Of a DNA stretch of 64,000 bases, positions 26,223 to 35,385 are shown in pieces. The position numbers and the translations under genes are program-made. The notes under the pieces were generated by a model that was not told where the DNA came from, did no database searches, and saw only the letters and a program-made list of their open reading frames with translations. Every line of letters begins with the position of its first letter. The first letter of the stretch is position 1. This DNA comes from Bradyrhizobium sp. URHD0069 (lineage in GTDB: Bacteria; Pseudomonadota; Alphaproteobacteria; Rhizobiales; Xanthobacteraceae): NCBI RefSeq assembly GCF_000701345.1, contig NZ_KL370775.1:186001-250000 (forward strand), given 5' to 3'.

Positions 26223-26564
26223 CTTGTTCCTTTGATGGATTTAATCCCGCGCTGTGAAGCGATGCTGGACTGAAAATTAAAATCGTTCAAATCAACATTC
26301 TGCGTTCGCGAAAATCCAAGCTGATCGCGCGCCGTCAGCATTTGCGCAATGCATTGCCGAGTTGATGGCGTTAATGAACGAATTTTCGCGCATGTTCGAA
26401 ATCGTCGAGCCGAGCGCGCGCTTACCGTCATGCGCTTATGGTCCAAATGTGCGCTGCGAGTTCCACGCAGACACTTCGACTGAACCCGATAGGGAACGAT
26501 CCTGACGAACGGCGGCGACCGGGCGCCGTTCGCGGGAGATCGGCTGTAGCGGCGACTCTCCGAA
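26223..26564. other. Intergenic region with a 9-bp hairpin downstream of a GT4 gene
   Basis: About 340 bp lie between the start of the oxidoreductase operon and the stop of the GT4 gene, both on the minus strand. CGAACGGCG (26506-26514) pairs perfectly with CGCCGTTCG (26524-26532), a plausible terminator for the GT4 transcript though without a clear U-tract. The AT-rich part near 26230-26310 should hold the oxidoreductase promoter. No gene is visible. Confidence 0.45.
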
Positions 26565-27635
26565 TTATTCGGCGCTGCTCACCAGCTTGATACGCGGCTC
26601 TGCGGCCTCCATCAAGCTGCGATAGGTGGCAAGATAGTCGAGCGCCATGCGGCGCGCGGTAAAGCGCGCCTCGAACTGTTTTCGGATTGCAGGTCTGCTC
26701 AACCCGGAGAGGCGATCGACCGAAGCGACCGCGCTGGTGTCATCCTCCACGATGAAGCCGGTCAGCCCGTCGTCGATGATCTCCGCGACTGAGCCGCGGT
26801 TGTAGGCGATCACTGGCGTCCCGCATGCCATGGCTTCGATCATGACTAGGCCGAACGGCTCCGGCCAGTCAATCGGGACCAGTAGCCCGATCGCGCCGCT
26901 CAGAAACTCGGATTTCTCGGGGTCGCCGATCTCGCCGATGTATTCGACAAGAGGATTACGCTCGATCAGCGGGCGGATGATTTCATCGTAATATTCCTGG
27001 TCATCCCGGTCCACCTTCGCGGCAATCCGAAGGGGAATGCCGCACCGGGTCGCAATCTTGATTGCCCGATCGACACCCTTCTCCGGCGCGATCCGGCCGA
27101 GCACTGCGAGATAGCCGGCCTTGACCGGTTGCGGCATCAGCAGGTTCTCGGGCAGGCCGTGATGGATGGTGCTTATCCAATTGGCTTGCGGCACGGGGCG
27201 CCGCTGGGCGTTCGAAATCGAAATCACCGGAACGGAAGGGAAGGTGGCGAACACCGGCTGGTGCTCGGACAAATCCAGCCGGCCATGCAGGGTAGTCACG
27301 AACGGGGTCGGCTGCCGGGAGAATAGCGAAAACGGGAAATAGTCGAGATGGAAGTGCAGGAAGTCGAATTCCTCGTCGTCGCATTTCTGCCGGACACGCT
27401 CCAACATCACCATGTGCAGCGCGTTGGGGTCGCGGACGGAACCGTCCAGGCGCAACGCCTTCGGCCATGTCGCGTCAAGTTTCGCTGAAGTCCGGGAATC
27501 GCCGCTTGCGAACAAGGTGACTTCGTTTCCCAATGCGACCAGTTCCTCGGTCAGCCAGTGTACCACCCGTTCAGTGCCGCCATAAAGCTTCGGGGGAACA
27601 GCCTCCGTCAGTGGAGCAACCTGCGCGATGCGCAT
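26565..27635 (-). CDS. GT4-family glycosyltransferase
   Basis: A 356-residue GT-B glycosyltransferase beginning MRIAQVAPLTEAVPPKLYGG with TERVVHWLTEEL, the subgroup often found near glycogen/trehalose or amylo-glucosidase genes. The donor domain has AVLGRIAPEKGVDRAIKIA and PEPFGLVMIEAMACGTPVIA followed by GSVAEIIDDGLTGF with the EX7E glutamates. It faces away from the ABC exporter and debranching-enzyme genes, separated by about 300 bp. It may contribute to an extracellular or storage glucan, but that rests only on the neighbours. Confidence 0.88.
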   Translation of the reverse strand: MRIAQVAPLTEAVPPKLYGGTERVVHWLTEELVALGNEVTLFASGDSRTSAKLDATWPKALRLDGSVRDPNALHMVMLERVRQKCDDEEFDFLHFHLDYFPFSLFSRQPTPFVTTLHGRLDLSEHQPVFATFPSVPVISISNAQRRPVPQANWISTIHHGLPENLLMPQPVKAGYLAVLGRIAPEKGVDRAIKIATRCGIPLRIAAKVDRDDQEYYDEIIRPLIERNPLVEYIGEIGDPEKSEFLSGAIGLLVPIDWPEPFGLVMIEAMACGTPVIAYNRGSVAEIIDDGLTGFIVEDDTSAVASVDRLSGLSRPAIRKQFEARFTARRMALDYLATYRSLMEAAEPRIKLVSSAE

Positions 27636-27931
27636 CTATTCTTCTCCTCTATTTGTCATGGATGAATGAAAGCCCCACTTTGCGTCGACACGAGGCCCGC
27701 TAAAGAGGGAACGTTTTCGCATCTGCGAAGTTCCCAAATACGCGCAGTTCTTCCACACCGTGGTCTTGTTCATGCCATCACGCCCGACCAGACTTTACGT
27801 CAGCGTCAATGCTGTACAATTGTTGCGCGGTGATGGCAGCACGACGGAACTGAAGAGGCATCTCCGGCATTCGGTCGCATGGAACGTATCTGAATAGATT
27901 CTCCTTCTCCTCCAACGGGTTTTGCAGTCAC

Positions 27932-29695
27932 ATGGACAATCTTTCGGGATACGCACATCGTCCGCTTCCATTCGTGTTGCGCTATCTTCGCCAGCGTCTA
28001 GCATCGCACGTCGTTATTGTGGCCGCCGTTGTGGCGGCGGTTGCTTGTTCAGTAGGCACCCAATATGGCGTGAAATACCTGGTCGACGGTCTATCGGCCG
28101 GGGCGGCCCGCGCAGGCAGCGTATGGCTGGCATTCGTTTTTCTCATGTGCCTGATAGCAGCGGATAATTTTCTGTGGCGGATCGCGAGCTGGACGGCGAG
28201 CTTCACCTTTGTGGGGGTTACCGGGGATTTGCGACGCGACATTTTTCGGCACCTCACCGGACATGCGCCGAGCTATTTTTCCGACCGGCTGCCGGGAATG
28301 CTGACAAGCCGTATTACGGCGACGTCGAACGCCGTTTTCACGGTCGAAAACATGTTCGTCTGGAACGTGTTGCCGCCATGCATTGCCACGATCGCAGCGA
28401 TCGCCCTGATCGGAACCGTCAGCCTGTCGATGGCCGCGGGGCTGATCGTCATCGCGGGCGCGATGGTGATCGCGATGTTTCATCTGGCCGCTGCCGGCAA
28501 GCCGCTGCATGACGATTTTGCGGACAAGGCCGCTGCCGTCGACGGCGAAATGGTCGATGTCATTAATAATATGCCGCTGGTGCGGGCATTTTGCGGCCTC
28601 AGCTTCGAGCACGACCGGTTTGACGCGACTGTCAACCGCGAATTGACGGCGCGCGGGCGCAGCCTCCGTTACCTCGAAAAGCTGCGGATTACCCACGCCG
28701 CGATCACCGTGGTGATGACGATTGCGTTGCTGGCTTGGGCAATCGTGCTTTGGCAGAACGGCAACGCCACTACCGGTGACGTCGTGCTGGTCTGCACGTT
28801 GGGAATTTCCATTTTGAGCGCCACGCGCGATCTCGCCGTCGCGCTGGTCGACGTCACCCAGCACGTCGCCCGGTTGACCGAAGCGCTCGCCACCCTGTTG
28901 CTGCCGCACGAACTTCGTGATCATCCGGAAGCCGAGCCGCTGGTAAAGAGCGGCGCAGCAATCGCCCTCAACAACATTACGTTCCGCTATCCCGGTGGAC
29001 TTCAGGTTTTTGACAAATTCAGCCTTCGTCTCCAGCCTGGGCAGAGGGTGGGGCTGGTCGGTCAGTCCGGCGGCGGAAAATCCACGCTGTTCGTGCTGCT
29101 GCAACGCTTCTACGACGTCGAGAACGGTAGCATCACGATCGACGGTCAGGACATCTCCAGGGTGACGCAGCAAAGCCTGCGTCAGGCGATCTCGGTCGTG
29201 CCGCAGGATATCTCGCTCTTTCATCGCTCGATCATGGAAAATATCCGATATGGACGGCCGAACGCTACCGATGATGAGGTGCTGCGTGCCGCAATCGCGG
29301 CGCGTTGTGATTTCGTCGAGACATTGCCGGAAGGCCTTGCGACCATGGTCGGCGACCGCGGTGTCAAGCTGTCGGGCGGCCAACGTCAGCGCATTGCCAT
29401 CGCGCGCGCGTTCCTGAAGGACGCGCCAATCCTGCTGCTGGATGAAGCTACCGCCGCGCTCGACAGCGAATCGGAGGAAGCGATACGCGAAGCGCTTGGC
29501 CGCCTGATGCGCGGGCGCACCGTCATTGCGATCGCCCATCGTCTCGCGACGCTGCGCAATTTCGATCGGGTGGTGATGCTGAAGGCCGGCAAGATCATCG
29601 AAGACGGCCCGCCGGATCGCTTAATGCAGGGCCAGGGTCCCTATCGCGAATTGGTGACCCAGGAAATGAGCCGGCTTGCGAAACACGCAGCCTGA
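27932..29695 (+). CDS. ABC exporter, fused permease and ATPase (MsbA/lipid-type)
   Basis: A 587-residue half-transporter. Six transmembrane helices occupy residues 25-310 (VVIVAAVVAAVACSVGTQYG; WLAFVFLMCLIAADNFLWRI). The ATPase has Walker A VGQSGGGKST, signature KLSGGQRQRIA, Walker B PILLLDEATAALDSE and switch AHRLAT. It most resembles heterodimer- or homodimer-forming exporters of lipids, glucans or drugs (MsbA/NdvA-like). The stop is 66 bp before the start I chose for the amylo-glucosidase gene, so co-transcription is likely. The exported substrate is unknown; a saccharide is suggested by the neighbours. Confidence 0.88.
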   Translation: MDNLSGYAHRPLPFVLRYLRQRLASHVVIVAAVVAAVACSVGTQYGVKYLVDGLSAGAARAGSVWLAFVFLMCLIAADNFLWRIASWTASFTFVGVTGDLRRDIFRHLTGHAPSYFSDRLPGMLTSRITATSNAVFTVENMFVWNVLPPCIATIAAIALIGTVSLSMAAGLIVIAGAMVIAMFHLAAAGKPLHDDFADKAAAVDGEMVDVINNMPLVRAFCGLSFEHDRFDATVNRELTARGRSLRYLEKLRITHAAITVVMTIALLAWAIVLWQNGNATTGDVVLVCTLGISILSATRDLAVALVDVTQHVARLTEALATLLLPHELRDHPEAEPLVKSGAAIALNNITFRYPGGLQVFDKFSLRLQPGQRVGLVGQSGGGKSTLFVLLQRFYDVENGSITIDGQDISRVTQQSLRQAISVVPQDISLFHRSIMENIRYGRPNATDDEVLRAAIAARCDFVETLPEGLATMVGDRGVKLSGGQRQRIAIARAFLKDAPILLLDEATAALDSESEEAIREALGRLMRGRTVIAIAHRLATLRNFDRVVMLKAGKIIEDGPPDRLMQGQGPYRELVTQEMSRLAKHAA

Positions 29696-29761
29696 TGTAC
29701 CGAGTTGGTGTGGAGTCCTAGTGCGCTTGTCGCAACGCCGGGGGAAACCGCTCGAGGTCAA

Positions 29762-31963
29762 ATGGCAGCCGAAGTCCTATCCCACATCATGACCGTCCGA
29801 GCCGTCGAATGGGTCTCGGAATCGCCGTTCTACATCCCGATGACCGGGCCTGCGGCGAGGCCGCGGCGCTCGCTCAAGCACGACGATACATTCATCGTGC
29901 TCGACTGTCATGGCGACATCGGCGCTTCCGCTGGCGGACCGGACGGCCTGTTCAACGCCGACACCCGTTATCTCGCCCGGCTCGAGCTGCTTCTGGATGA
30001 ACTGCAGCCGCTGCTGCTCGGATCTAATCTGCGCGATGACAATTCCGCCTTGACCGTGGATCTCACCAATCCCGACATCTATCGCGACGGCAGACTCGTG
30101 TTGCAAAAGGACATGCTGCACATCGTCCGCACGATCTTTCTGTGGCGCGGAACCGCCTATCAGCGGATTGGCGTGCAGAACCACGGAGATCTGCCGGCGA
30201 GCTTCGATCTGACACTGCTGTTCGACAACGACTTCGCGGATCTGTTCGAAGTGCGCGGCGAAAAGCGCGCGCGCCGAGGCATTGGCTCCAGCGAACTGCT
30301 TGGCCCCTCCGACGTCGGGTTCGAGTATTACGGGCTCGACGGCAAAACGCGTACCACCACGCTGCATTTCGATCCATGGCCGACGCGCCTTGCGGTGAAT
30401 GCCGCGACCTATCATCTTGATCTCGCGCCGCAACAGGTCAGCTCTCTGTTTGTTGCTGCATCCTGCAACAAGTCGGCCGCGTTCAAGCCGGCTTGGTTCT
30501 TTCGCGGATTGCTGGCGCATCGGCGCGAGATGCGCCGGTCGACAGTGGGCGCCGCCAGCATCGAAACGTCCAATAACATCTTAAACGAGGTGCTGTGCCG
30601 GTCGATGGCCGACCTCAACATCCTGATGACGGATACGCCGCAGGGACGATATCCCTATGCGGGCATTCCCTGGTATTCGACGACGTTCGGCCGCGATGGA
30701 ATTATCACCGCAATCCAGATGCTGTGGATCGACCCGCGGGTCGCGTGCGGCGTGCTGAAGCGGCTTGCATTCTACCAGGCCAAAACAGTCGATCCCCTCG
30801 CTGACGCCGAACCCGGAAAAATTCTGCATGAAATGCGTGGCGGCGAGATGGCCTCGCTGCGCGAGGTGCCATTCGCGCAATATTACGGCAGCGTCGATGC
30901 GACGCCGCTGTTCGTGCTTTTGGCTGGACTTTATTTCGAGCGCACCGGCGACAACGAGACGCTGGTCGAATTGTGGCCTTCGATCGAGGCGGCGCTGCGC
31001 TGGATCGACGGCGCCGGCGATCCCGACCGCGACGGATTTGTCGAGTATCAGCGCGCATCAGAGCAGGGTTTGGCCAACCAGGGCTGGAAGGATTCTTACG
31101 ATGCGATCTTTCACGCCGATGGTCGACTTGCCGAGGGGTACATCGCGCTCGCCGAAGTGCAGGGCTACGTGTTTGCCGCCAAGCAGTTGGCGGCACGTTG
31201 CGCGGCGCGCCTCGACAAAATCGACATGGCGCAAAAGCTCGAGGCCGAGGCGCAGCGGCTCGCCGAGCGTTTCGAAGAAGCGTTCTGGTGTGAAGAACTC
31301 GGAACCTACGCGCTCGCGCTCGACGGCGCTAAGCAGCCGTGCCTGGTGCGCACGTCGAATGCCGGGCAGCTGTTGTTCAGCGGGATGGTACGCGAAGATC
31401 GGGCCCGAATGGTCGCCGCCGATCTGATGCGGCCACATTTTTTTTCCGGCTGGGGTATCCGCACCGTGGCGATCGGCGAGGCGCGCTACAATCCGATGTC
31501 CTATCATAATGGCTCGATCTGGCCGCACGACAACGCGTTGATTGCGCTCGGGCTTGCGGGCTACGGCTTCAAACATTCGGTCGCGCATCTGTTCAAGGCC
31601 CTGTTCGACGCTGCCACCTACATGGATCTGCGGCGGCTACCTGAGCTGTTCTGCGGCTTCCGGCGTGAAAAGCGACGCGGACCGACGCTCTATCCGGTCG
31701 CCTGTGCGCCGCAGGCATGGGCCAGCGCGACGCCGTTCACGCTGCTGGAGGCGGCCCTTGGACTTGAATTCGACGCGCAGCGCGGCGAAATTCGTCTGCG
31801 CAACCCACGCCTGCCGGTCTTCCTCAACGAAGTGGTGCTGCGCGATCTGCAGCTTGGTCCGTCAAGCGTAGATCTTCGGGTTCGCCGTCACGGCGACGAA
31901 GTATCGCTAGAGGTCTTGCGTACGCGGGGCCAGATCCAGGTGTCGATCGTGCTGGCGCACTAA
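29762..31963 (+). CDS. Amylo-alpha-1,6-glucosidase / glycogen-debranching-type enzyme
   Basis: From ATG 29762 (GAGG five bases upstream; other possible starts at 29705 and 29789) the product is about 733 residues. The N-terminal bacterial trehalase/GDE-associated domain carries GGPDGLFNADTRYLARLELL. The (alpha/alpha)6 GH15/GDE-like C-terminal part shows YAGIPWYSTTFGRDGIIT, EYQRASEQGLANQGWKDSYD and NPMSYHNGSIWPHDNALIAL, each with acidic residues fit for catalysis. Enzymes of this family remove alpha-1,6 or related branches or hydrolyse glucosides. It follows an ABC exporter and precedes a PRC-barrel gene. Confidence 0.9.
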   Translation: MAAEVLSHIMTVRAVEWVSESPFYIPMTGPAARPRRSLKHDDTFIVLDCHGDIGASAGGPDGLFNADTRYLARLELLLDELQPLLLGSNLRDDNSALTVDLTNPDIYRDGRLVLQKDMLHIVRTIFLWRGTAYQRIGVQNHGDLPASFDLTLLFDNDFADLFEVRGEKRARRGIGSSELLGPSDVGFEYYGLDGKTRTTTLHFDPWPTRLAVNAATYHLDLAPQQVSSLFVAASCNKSAAFKPAWFFRGLLAHRREMRRSTVGAASIETSNNILNEVLCRSMADLNILMTDTPQGRYPYAGIPWYSTTFGRDGIITAIQMLWIDPRVACGVLKRLAFYQAKTVDPLADAEPGKILHEMRGGEMASLREVPFAQYYGSVDATPLFVLLAGLYFERTGDNETLVELWPSIEAALRWIDGAGDPDRDGFVEYQRASEQGLANQGWKDSYDAIFHADGRLAEGYIALAEVQGYVFAAKQLAARCAARLDKIDMAQKLEAEAQRLAERFEEAFWCEELGTYALALDGAKQPCLVRTSNAGQLLFSGMVREDRARMVAADLMRPHFFSGWGIRTVAIGEARYNPMSYHNGSIWPHDNALIALGLAGYGFKHSVAHLFKALFDAATYMDLRRLPELFCGFRREKRRGPTLYPVACAPQAWASATPFTLLEAALGLEFDAQRGEIRLRNPRLPVFLNEVVLRDLQLGPSSVDLRVRRHGDEVSLEVLRTRGQIQVSIVLAH

Positions 31964-32035
31964 TTGGCACCGCCCCGCGTTTCAGGCATCCGTACGTCAA
32001 TTAATGCCCTTCGGGCGAGTAGTTCAGGAGGCCAT

Positions 32036-32554
32036 ATGCGCGCGAGACGCCAGTACATCTTCATTGCAGCCGCTTTGGCGATGTCGGCAGGTGCCGCATT
32101 GTCGGCCGAAAACGACAAGGGGCCGCAAGCGGATGGCAACGCACCGCCACCGGCTCAACCGCAAAGTCCGGCGCCTCCGGCGGCACCGAAAGAGCCGGCG
32201 CCGCCGCCCTCGGTCACGATCATTGGTGCGAGGGAGGCACACGGCGTGCTTGGCCGGGAGGTTCGCAGCGCGGCGAACGAGAACATGGGGCGTATCGTCG
32301 ACGTTATCGTCGATCGGACCGGAGTAGTGCGCGCGGCTGTGATCGATTTCGGCGGCTTTCTCGGCGTCGGTAGCCGAAGGATCGTTGTAGATTGGAGCGC
32401 GCTGCATTTCGGACGCGTGGCCAATAAAAGCGACAGCATCACACTCGAATTGACAAAGGAGCAGGTGATGGCGGCGCCGGAATACAAGGAAGATACGCCG
32501 ATCGTGGTGCTTGGCGCAACGGGCAGCTTGAAGCCGCTACAGTTTGACCCCTGA
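32036..32554 (+). CDS. Exported PRC-barrel domain protein
   Basis: A 172-residue protein from ATG 32036; AGGAGG (32026-32031) lies four bases before it, deciding the start over an upstream in-frame ATG. A signal peptide (RRQYIFIAAALAMSAGAALS, cleavage near SA-EN) is followed by a Pro/Ala-rich linker (35-60) and a PRC-barrel (about 65-155: GREVRSAANENMGRIVDVIV, AAVIDFGGFLGVGSRRIVVD). PRC-barrels bind proteins or RNA; secreted rhizobial versions are stress-related or of unknown role. Its stop is in frame with the following MFS gene, with no other stop between. Confidence 0.85.
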   Translation: MRARRQYIFIAAALAMSAGAALSAENDKGPQADGNAPPPAQPQSPAPPAAPKEPAPPPSVTIIGAREAHGVLGREVRSAANENMGRIVDVIVDRTGVVRAAVIDFGGFLGVGSRRIVVDWSALHFGRVANKSDSITLELTKEQVMAAPEYKEDTPIVVLGATGSLKPLQFDP

Positions 32555-32572
32555 AGAAGCCGGAGAAACATC

Positions 32573-33919
32573 CTGTTCGCACGCTCATCCCATTCGATTG
32601 ATCGGATTGATGGTGATCGCCGCGATCGGCCGATCGGCAGCGATAGTGCTACGTCGCCGGTATCGGAACCAAAGGCGGGCAAGCCCACGCCAACGCCCTC
32701 CCGCCAGAGTTCGCACGGGCTCGATTGGTTCATTTTCTTCCTCGCGGACGTGCAGACCGGATTTGGCCCTTTCGTCGCGGTGTATCTGACGACGCAGAAG
32801 TGGACCCAAGTCGAGATCGGTCTGGTGCTGTCGATCGGTGGCGTGATTGCGCTGATCGGGCAGATGCCCGGGGGAGCCATCGTCGATGCCGCCCGCTCCG
32901 AACGTCTGGTGGCCGGCCTTGCGGTAGCGACGATCGGCGCATGCGCGCTCGCTTATGCGTTATGGCCGATTTTTCCGGTAGTGGTTACTGCTGCAGCGCT
33001 ACACGCCGCCGCCAGTTGCGTGCTGGGTCCGGCAATTGCCGCGATTAGCCTCGGCCTGGTTGGGCCCCTTGCGATTAGCGAACGGCTCGGCCGCAATGCC
33101 CGCTTCGCGTCGCTTGGCAACGGAACCGCCGCGGCCGTGATGGGCACGGCCGGCTATCTGCTGTCCAGTCAATCGGTATTTCTCGTCACTTTCATCCTCG
33201 CGTTTCCAACCCTGATTGCTCTCTCGCGCATCCGTGAGCGCGAAATCGATGTAGCCCAGGCGCACGGCGCCCTGCCGCGCGAGGAGCCCGACGCCAAGGC
33301 AACCAGCGTTCTCAGTTTGATACGTCAACGTCCCTTGCTAATCTTCGCCTGCAGCGTGCTCTTGCTGCAGCTTGCTAACGCGGCGATGCTTCCATTAATG
33401 GCGGGTGTCGTGACGACCCGATCTAGCCAGTGGGCGCCGGTATTGATCGCCGCCTGCATCATCGTGCCGCAAGCTATCGTCGCGCTGATGTCTCCGTCGG
33501 TCGGACGCAAGGCGCAGCAATGGGGTCGGCGGCCGTTGCTGCTCATCGGTTTTGGAGCGCTGGCTATTCGCGGCGTGCTGTTTGCGACGGTGCACGATCC
33601 ATATCTGCTGGTCGCAGTGCAGGTGTTCGATGGAATCACCGCGGCTGTTTTCAGCGTGATGGTGCCGTTGATTGTTGCCGACATCTCATTCGGAAGCGGC
33701 CACTTCAATCTTGCGCAGGGTATTGTCGGCACGGCAGTCGGCATCGGTGCGTCCCTTAGCACCGTGCTCGCCGGCTACGTCAGCGATAAATTCGGCAGCA
33801 GCGTTGCTTTCATCGGGCTTGCGGGCGTTGCGGCGGTTGGCCTTGCCATGATCTGGCTGATAATGCCGGAAACGCGGCGGAGCGCGCACTGGCAACGCGG
33901 CGGCAAGGACGGAGCCTAG
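32573..33919 (+). CDS. MFS transporter with probable non-canonical CTG start
   Basis: Twelve-helix major facilitator (FVAVYLTTQKWTQVEIGLVL; PGGAIVDAARSERLVAGLAV; the second half from about 33300 on). The first standard start codon in frame is GTG 32750, which would cut off the first half of helix 1. Upstream the frame encodes SSHGLDWFIFFLADVQTGFG, the expected helix-1 sequence, and stays open to the PRC stop at 32554 with no ATG, GTG or TTG. CTG at 32573 has GGAGA six bases upstream, and ATT at 32597 is another option. I therefore extend the gene to 32573, giving 448 residues. The substrate is unknown. A sequencing error or ongoing decay is an alternative reading. Confidence 0.7.
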   Translation: MFARSSHSIDRIDGDRRDRPIGSDSATSPVSEPKAGKPTPTPSRQSSHGLDWFIFFLADVQTGFGPFVAVYLTTQKWTQVEIGLVLSIGGVIALIGQMPGGAIVDAARSERLVAGLAVATIGACALAYALWPIFPVVVTAAALHAAASCVLGPAIAAISLGLVGPLAISERLGRNARFASLGNGTAAAVMGTAGYLLSSQSVFLVTFILAFPTLIALSRIREREIDVAQAHGALPREEPDAKATSVLSLIRQRPLLIFACSVLLLQLANAAMLPLMAGVVTTRSSQWAPVLIAACIIVPQAIVALMSPSVGRKAQQWGRRPLLLIGFGALAIRGVLFATVHDPYLLVAVQVFDGITAAVFSVMVPLIVADISFGSGHFNLAQGIVGTAVGIGASLSTVLAGYVSDKFGSSVAFIGLAGVAAVGLAMIWLIMPETRRSAHWQRGGKDGA

Positions 33920-34036
33920 GGAGATGGCTTTCCGAGGTAACGAATAAGACTTTCAAAGAATCGCTTCCCTGGCGTAACGGCGCAATTTAGGGTCATGCCG
34001 CGGCCGAACGTGCGCAGCACGGAGGGAGTGTTTGGA

Positions 34037-35242
34037 ATGACGATAGCAGCAAACGATGAGGGGAGCTTGACAAAGAGCTTCGCGGGGCTTCGCGTACTTG
34101 ATTTTTCCACCACGATTGCCGGTCCACATTGCACGCGGATGCTCGCCGATATGGGCGCGGAGGTCATCAAGGTAGAGTCTTTGGAAGGCGAGACGATGCG
34201 AACCCGTCCGCCGGTCCGCAACGGCTTTAGCACCGCCTTCGGCCAGCTCAATGTCGGCAAGAAAAGTCTCGTTCTCGATCTGAAATCGCCCGACGCGATC
34301 GAAGTTATCCGCCGGCTTGTCGCCGATACCGATATCCTGGTCGAAAATTTCCGCCCCGGCGTGATGCGACGGTTGAAGCTGGACTACGGCTCGCTGCAAC
34401 ATCTCAATCCGAAACTGATCTATTGTTCAATCTCGGGGTATGGTCAGACCGGTCCATCGGCGGAGCTGCCGGCCTATGCGCCCGTTATCCATGCGGCCTC
34501 CGGTTACGACATCGCCCATTTGTCGTACCAGCCCGGGCGATCCCGGCCCGACCACTGCGGCATCTATCTCGCCGATGTGCTCACCGGGGTCTATGCGTTT
34601 GGAGCGATCTCGGCAGCGTTGTACCAGCGCCACGGCAGTCAAAGAGGTCAGAACATCGACGTCTCGATGCTGGAATCGATGCTGAGCCTGACCTTGAATG
34701 AATTGCAGTGGGCGCAGTTCGAGGTGAAGCAGACCCCGCGGCCGATGTTGGGGCCTATCGAATCGGCGGATGGCTTTGTGATGCTAGCCATCGCCAGCGA
34801 GAAAACGTTCCAGAGCCTGATCAAAGTCATCGGTCATCCCGAGTGGATTGCCGATGCGCGCTTTGCGAAATATTCCGACCGCCGCGACAATTGGGCAGAT
34901 TTGATGAACGGAGTCGAGACGTGGTCGCGCGCGCTCACGACCGAAAAATGCCTCGCTGAGTTAAATGGACACGGCGTTCCCTGTTCGGCCTATCGCACGG
35001 TTGCCGAAGCATTGCGCGATCCGCAAATCGCCCATCGCGGAGCGTTGTCCGAGGTCAGGGATGGCGGAGGCACGTTCAAGGTCCTGAACCTGCCGTTTCG
35101 CATGTCCGGAGCCAATGTCTCCGCCGCAAAGCGAATGGCGACCTTGGGCGAGCACACCGTTGCGCTCCTCAAAGAGACCGGTCTTTCGGAAGGTGAAATA
35201 GCGGCCTTCACAGGTAAATCGCTGGCGGCAGAGCGGCGCTGA
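34037..35242 (+). CDS. CaiB/BaiF family CoA-transferase
   Basis: A 401-residue class III CoA-transferase from ATG 34037 (GGAGG upstream in ACGGAGGGAG). The N-terminal GLRVLDFSTTIAGPHCTRML and ADMGAEVIKVESLEGETMR carry the CoA-binding fold; a later stretch KSPDAIEVIRRLVADTDILV with ENFRPGVMRRL is family-standard. The catalytic Asp probably lies in HCGIYLADVLTGVYAFGAIS. Such enzymes move CoA between carboxylic acids (for example formyl-CoA:oxalate, succinyl-CoA:mesaconate). It lies 143 bp before the peptide-type importer, suggesting activation of the imported substrate, but the acid is not known. Confidence 0.9.
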   Translation: MTIAANDEGSLTKSFAGLRVLDFSTTIAGPHCTRMLADMGAEVIKVESLEGETMRTRPPVRNGFSTAFGQLNVGKKSLVLDLKSPDAIEVIRRLVADTDILVENFRPGVMRRLKLDYGSLQHLNPKLIYCSISGYGQTGPSAELPAYAPVIHAASGYDIAHLSYQPGRSRPDHCGIYLADVLTGVYAFGAISAALYQRHGSQRGQNIDVSMLESMLSLTLNELQWAQFEVKQTPRPMLGPIESADGFVMLAIASEKTFQSLIKVIGHPEWIADARFAKYSDRRDNWADLMNGVETWSRALTTEKCLAELNGHGVPCSAYRTVAEALRDPQIAHRGALSEVRDGGGTFKVLNLPFRMSGANVSAAKRMATLGEHTVALLKETGLSEGEIAAFTGKSLAAERR

Positions 35243-35385
35243 AGGCCCAGCGTTAAGAGGACACCTGCGGCTTTTCATCCGGCGCCCGCCTCCGGCCTTG
35301 CCGGAGACTGCGATTCCCGCCAATCTGATCGGTAGTCATCGACGATCCGGAATACCGGGCGGCGGAATATTGGAGGAAGCACCAG

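Noticed and set aside
28091..29539. 482-codon open frame on the minus strand
   Set aside because: It is antisense to the ABC exporter; its product is Asp/His/Arg-rich without domains, the usual shadow of a GC-rich gene.
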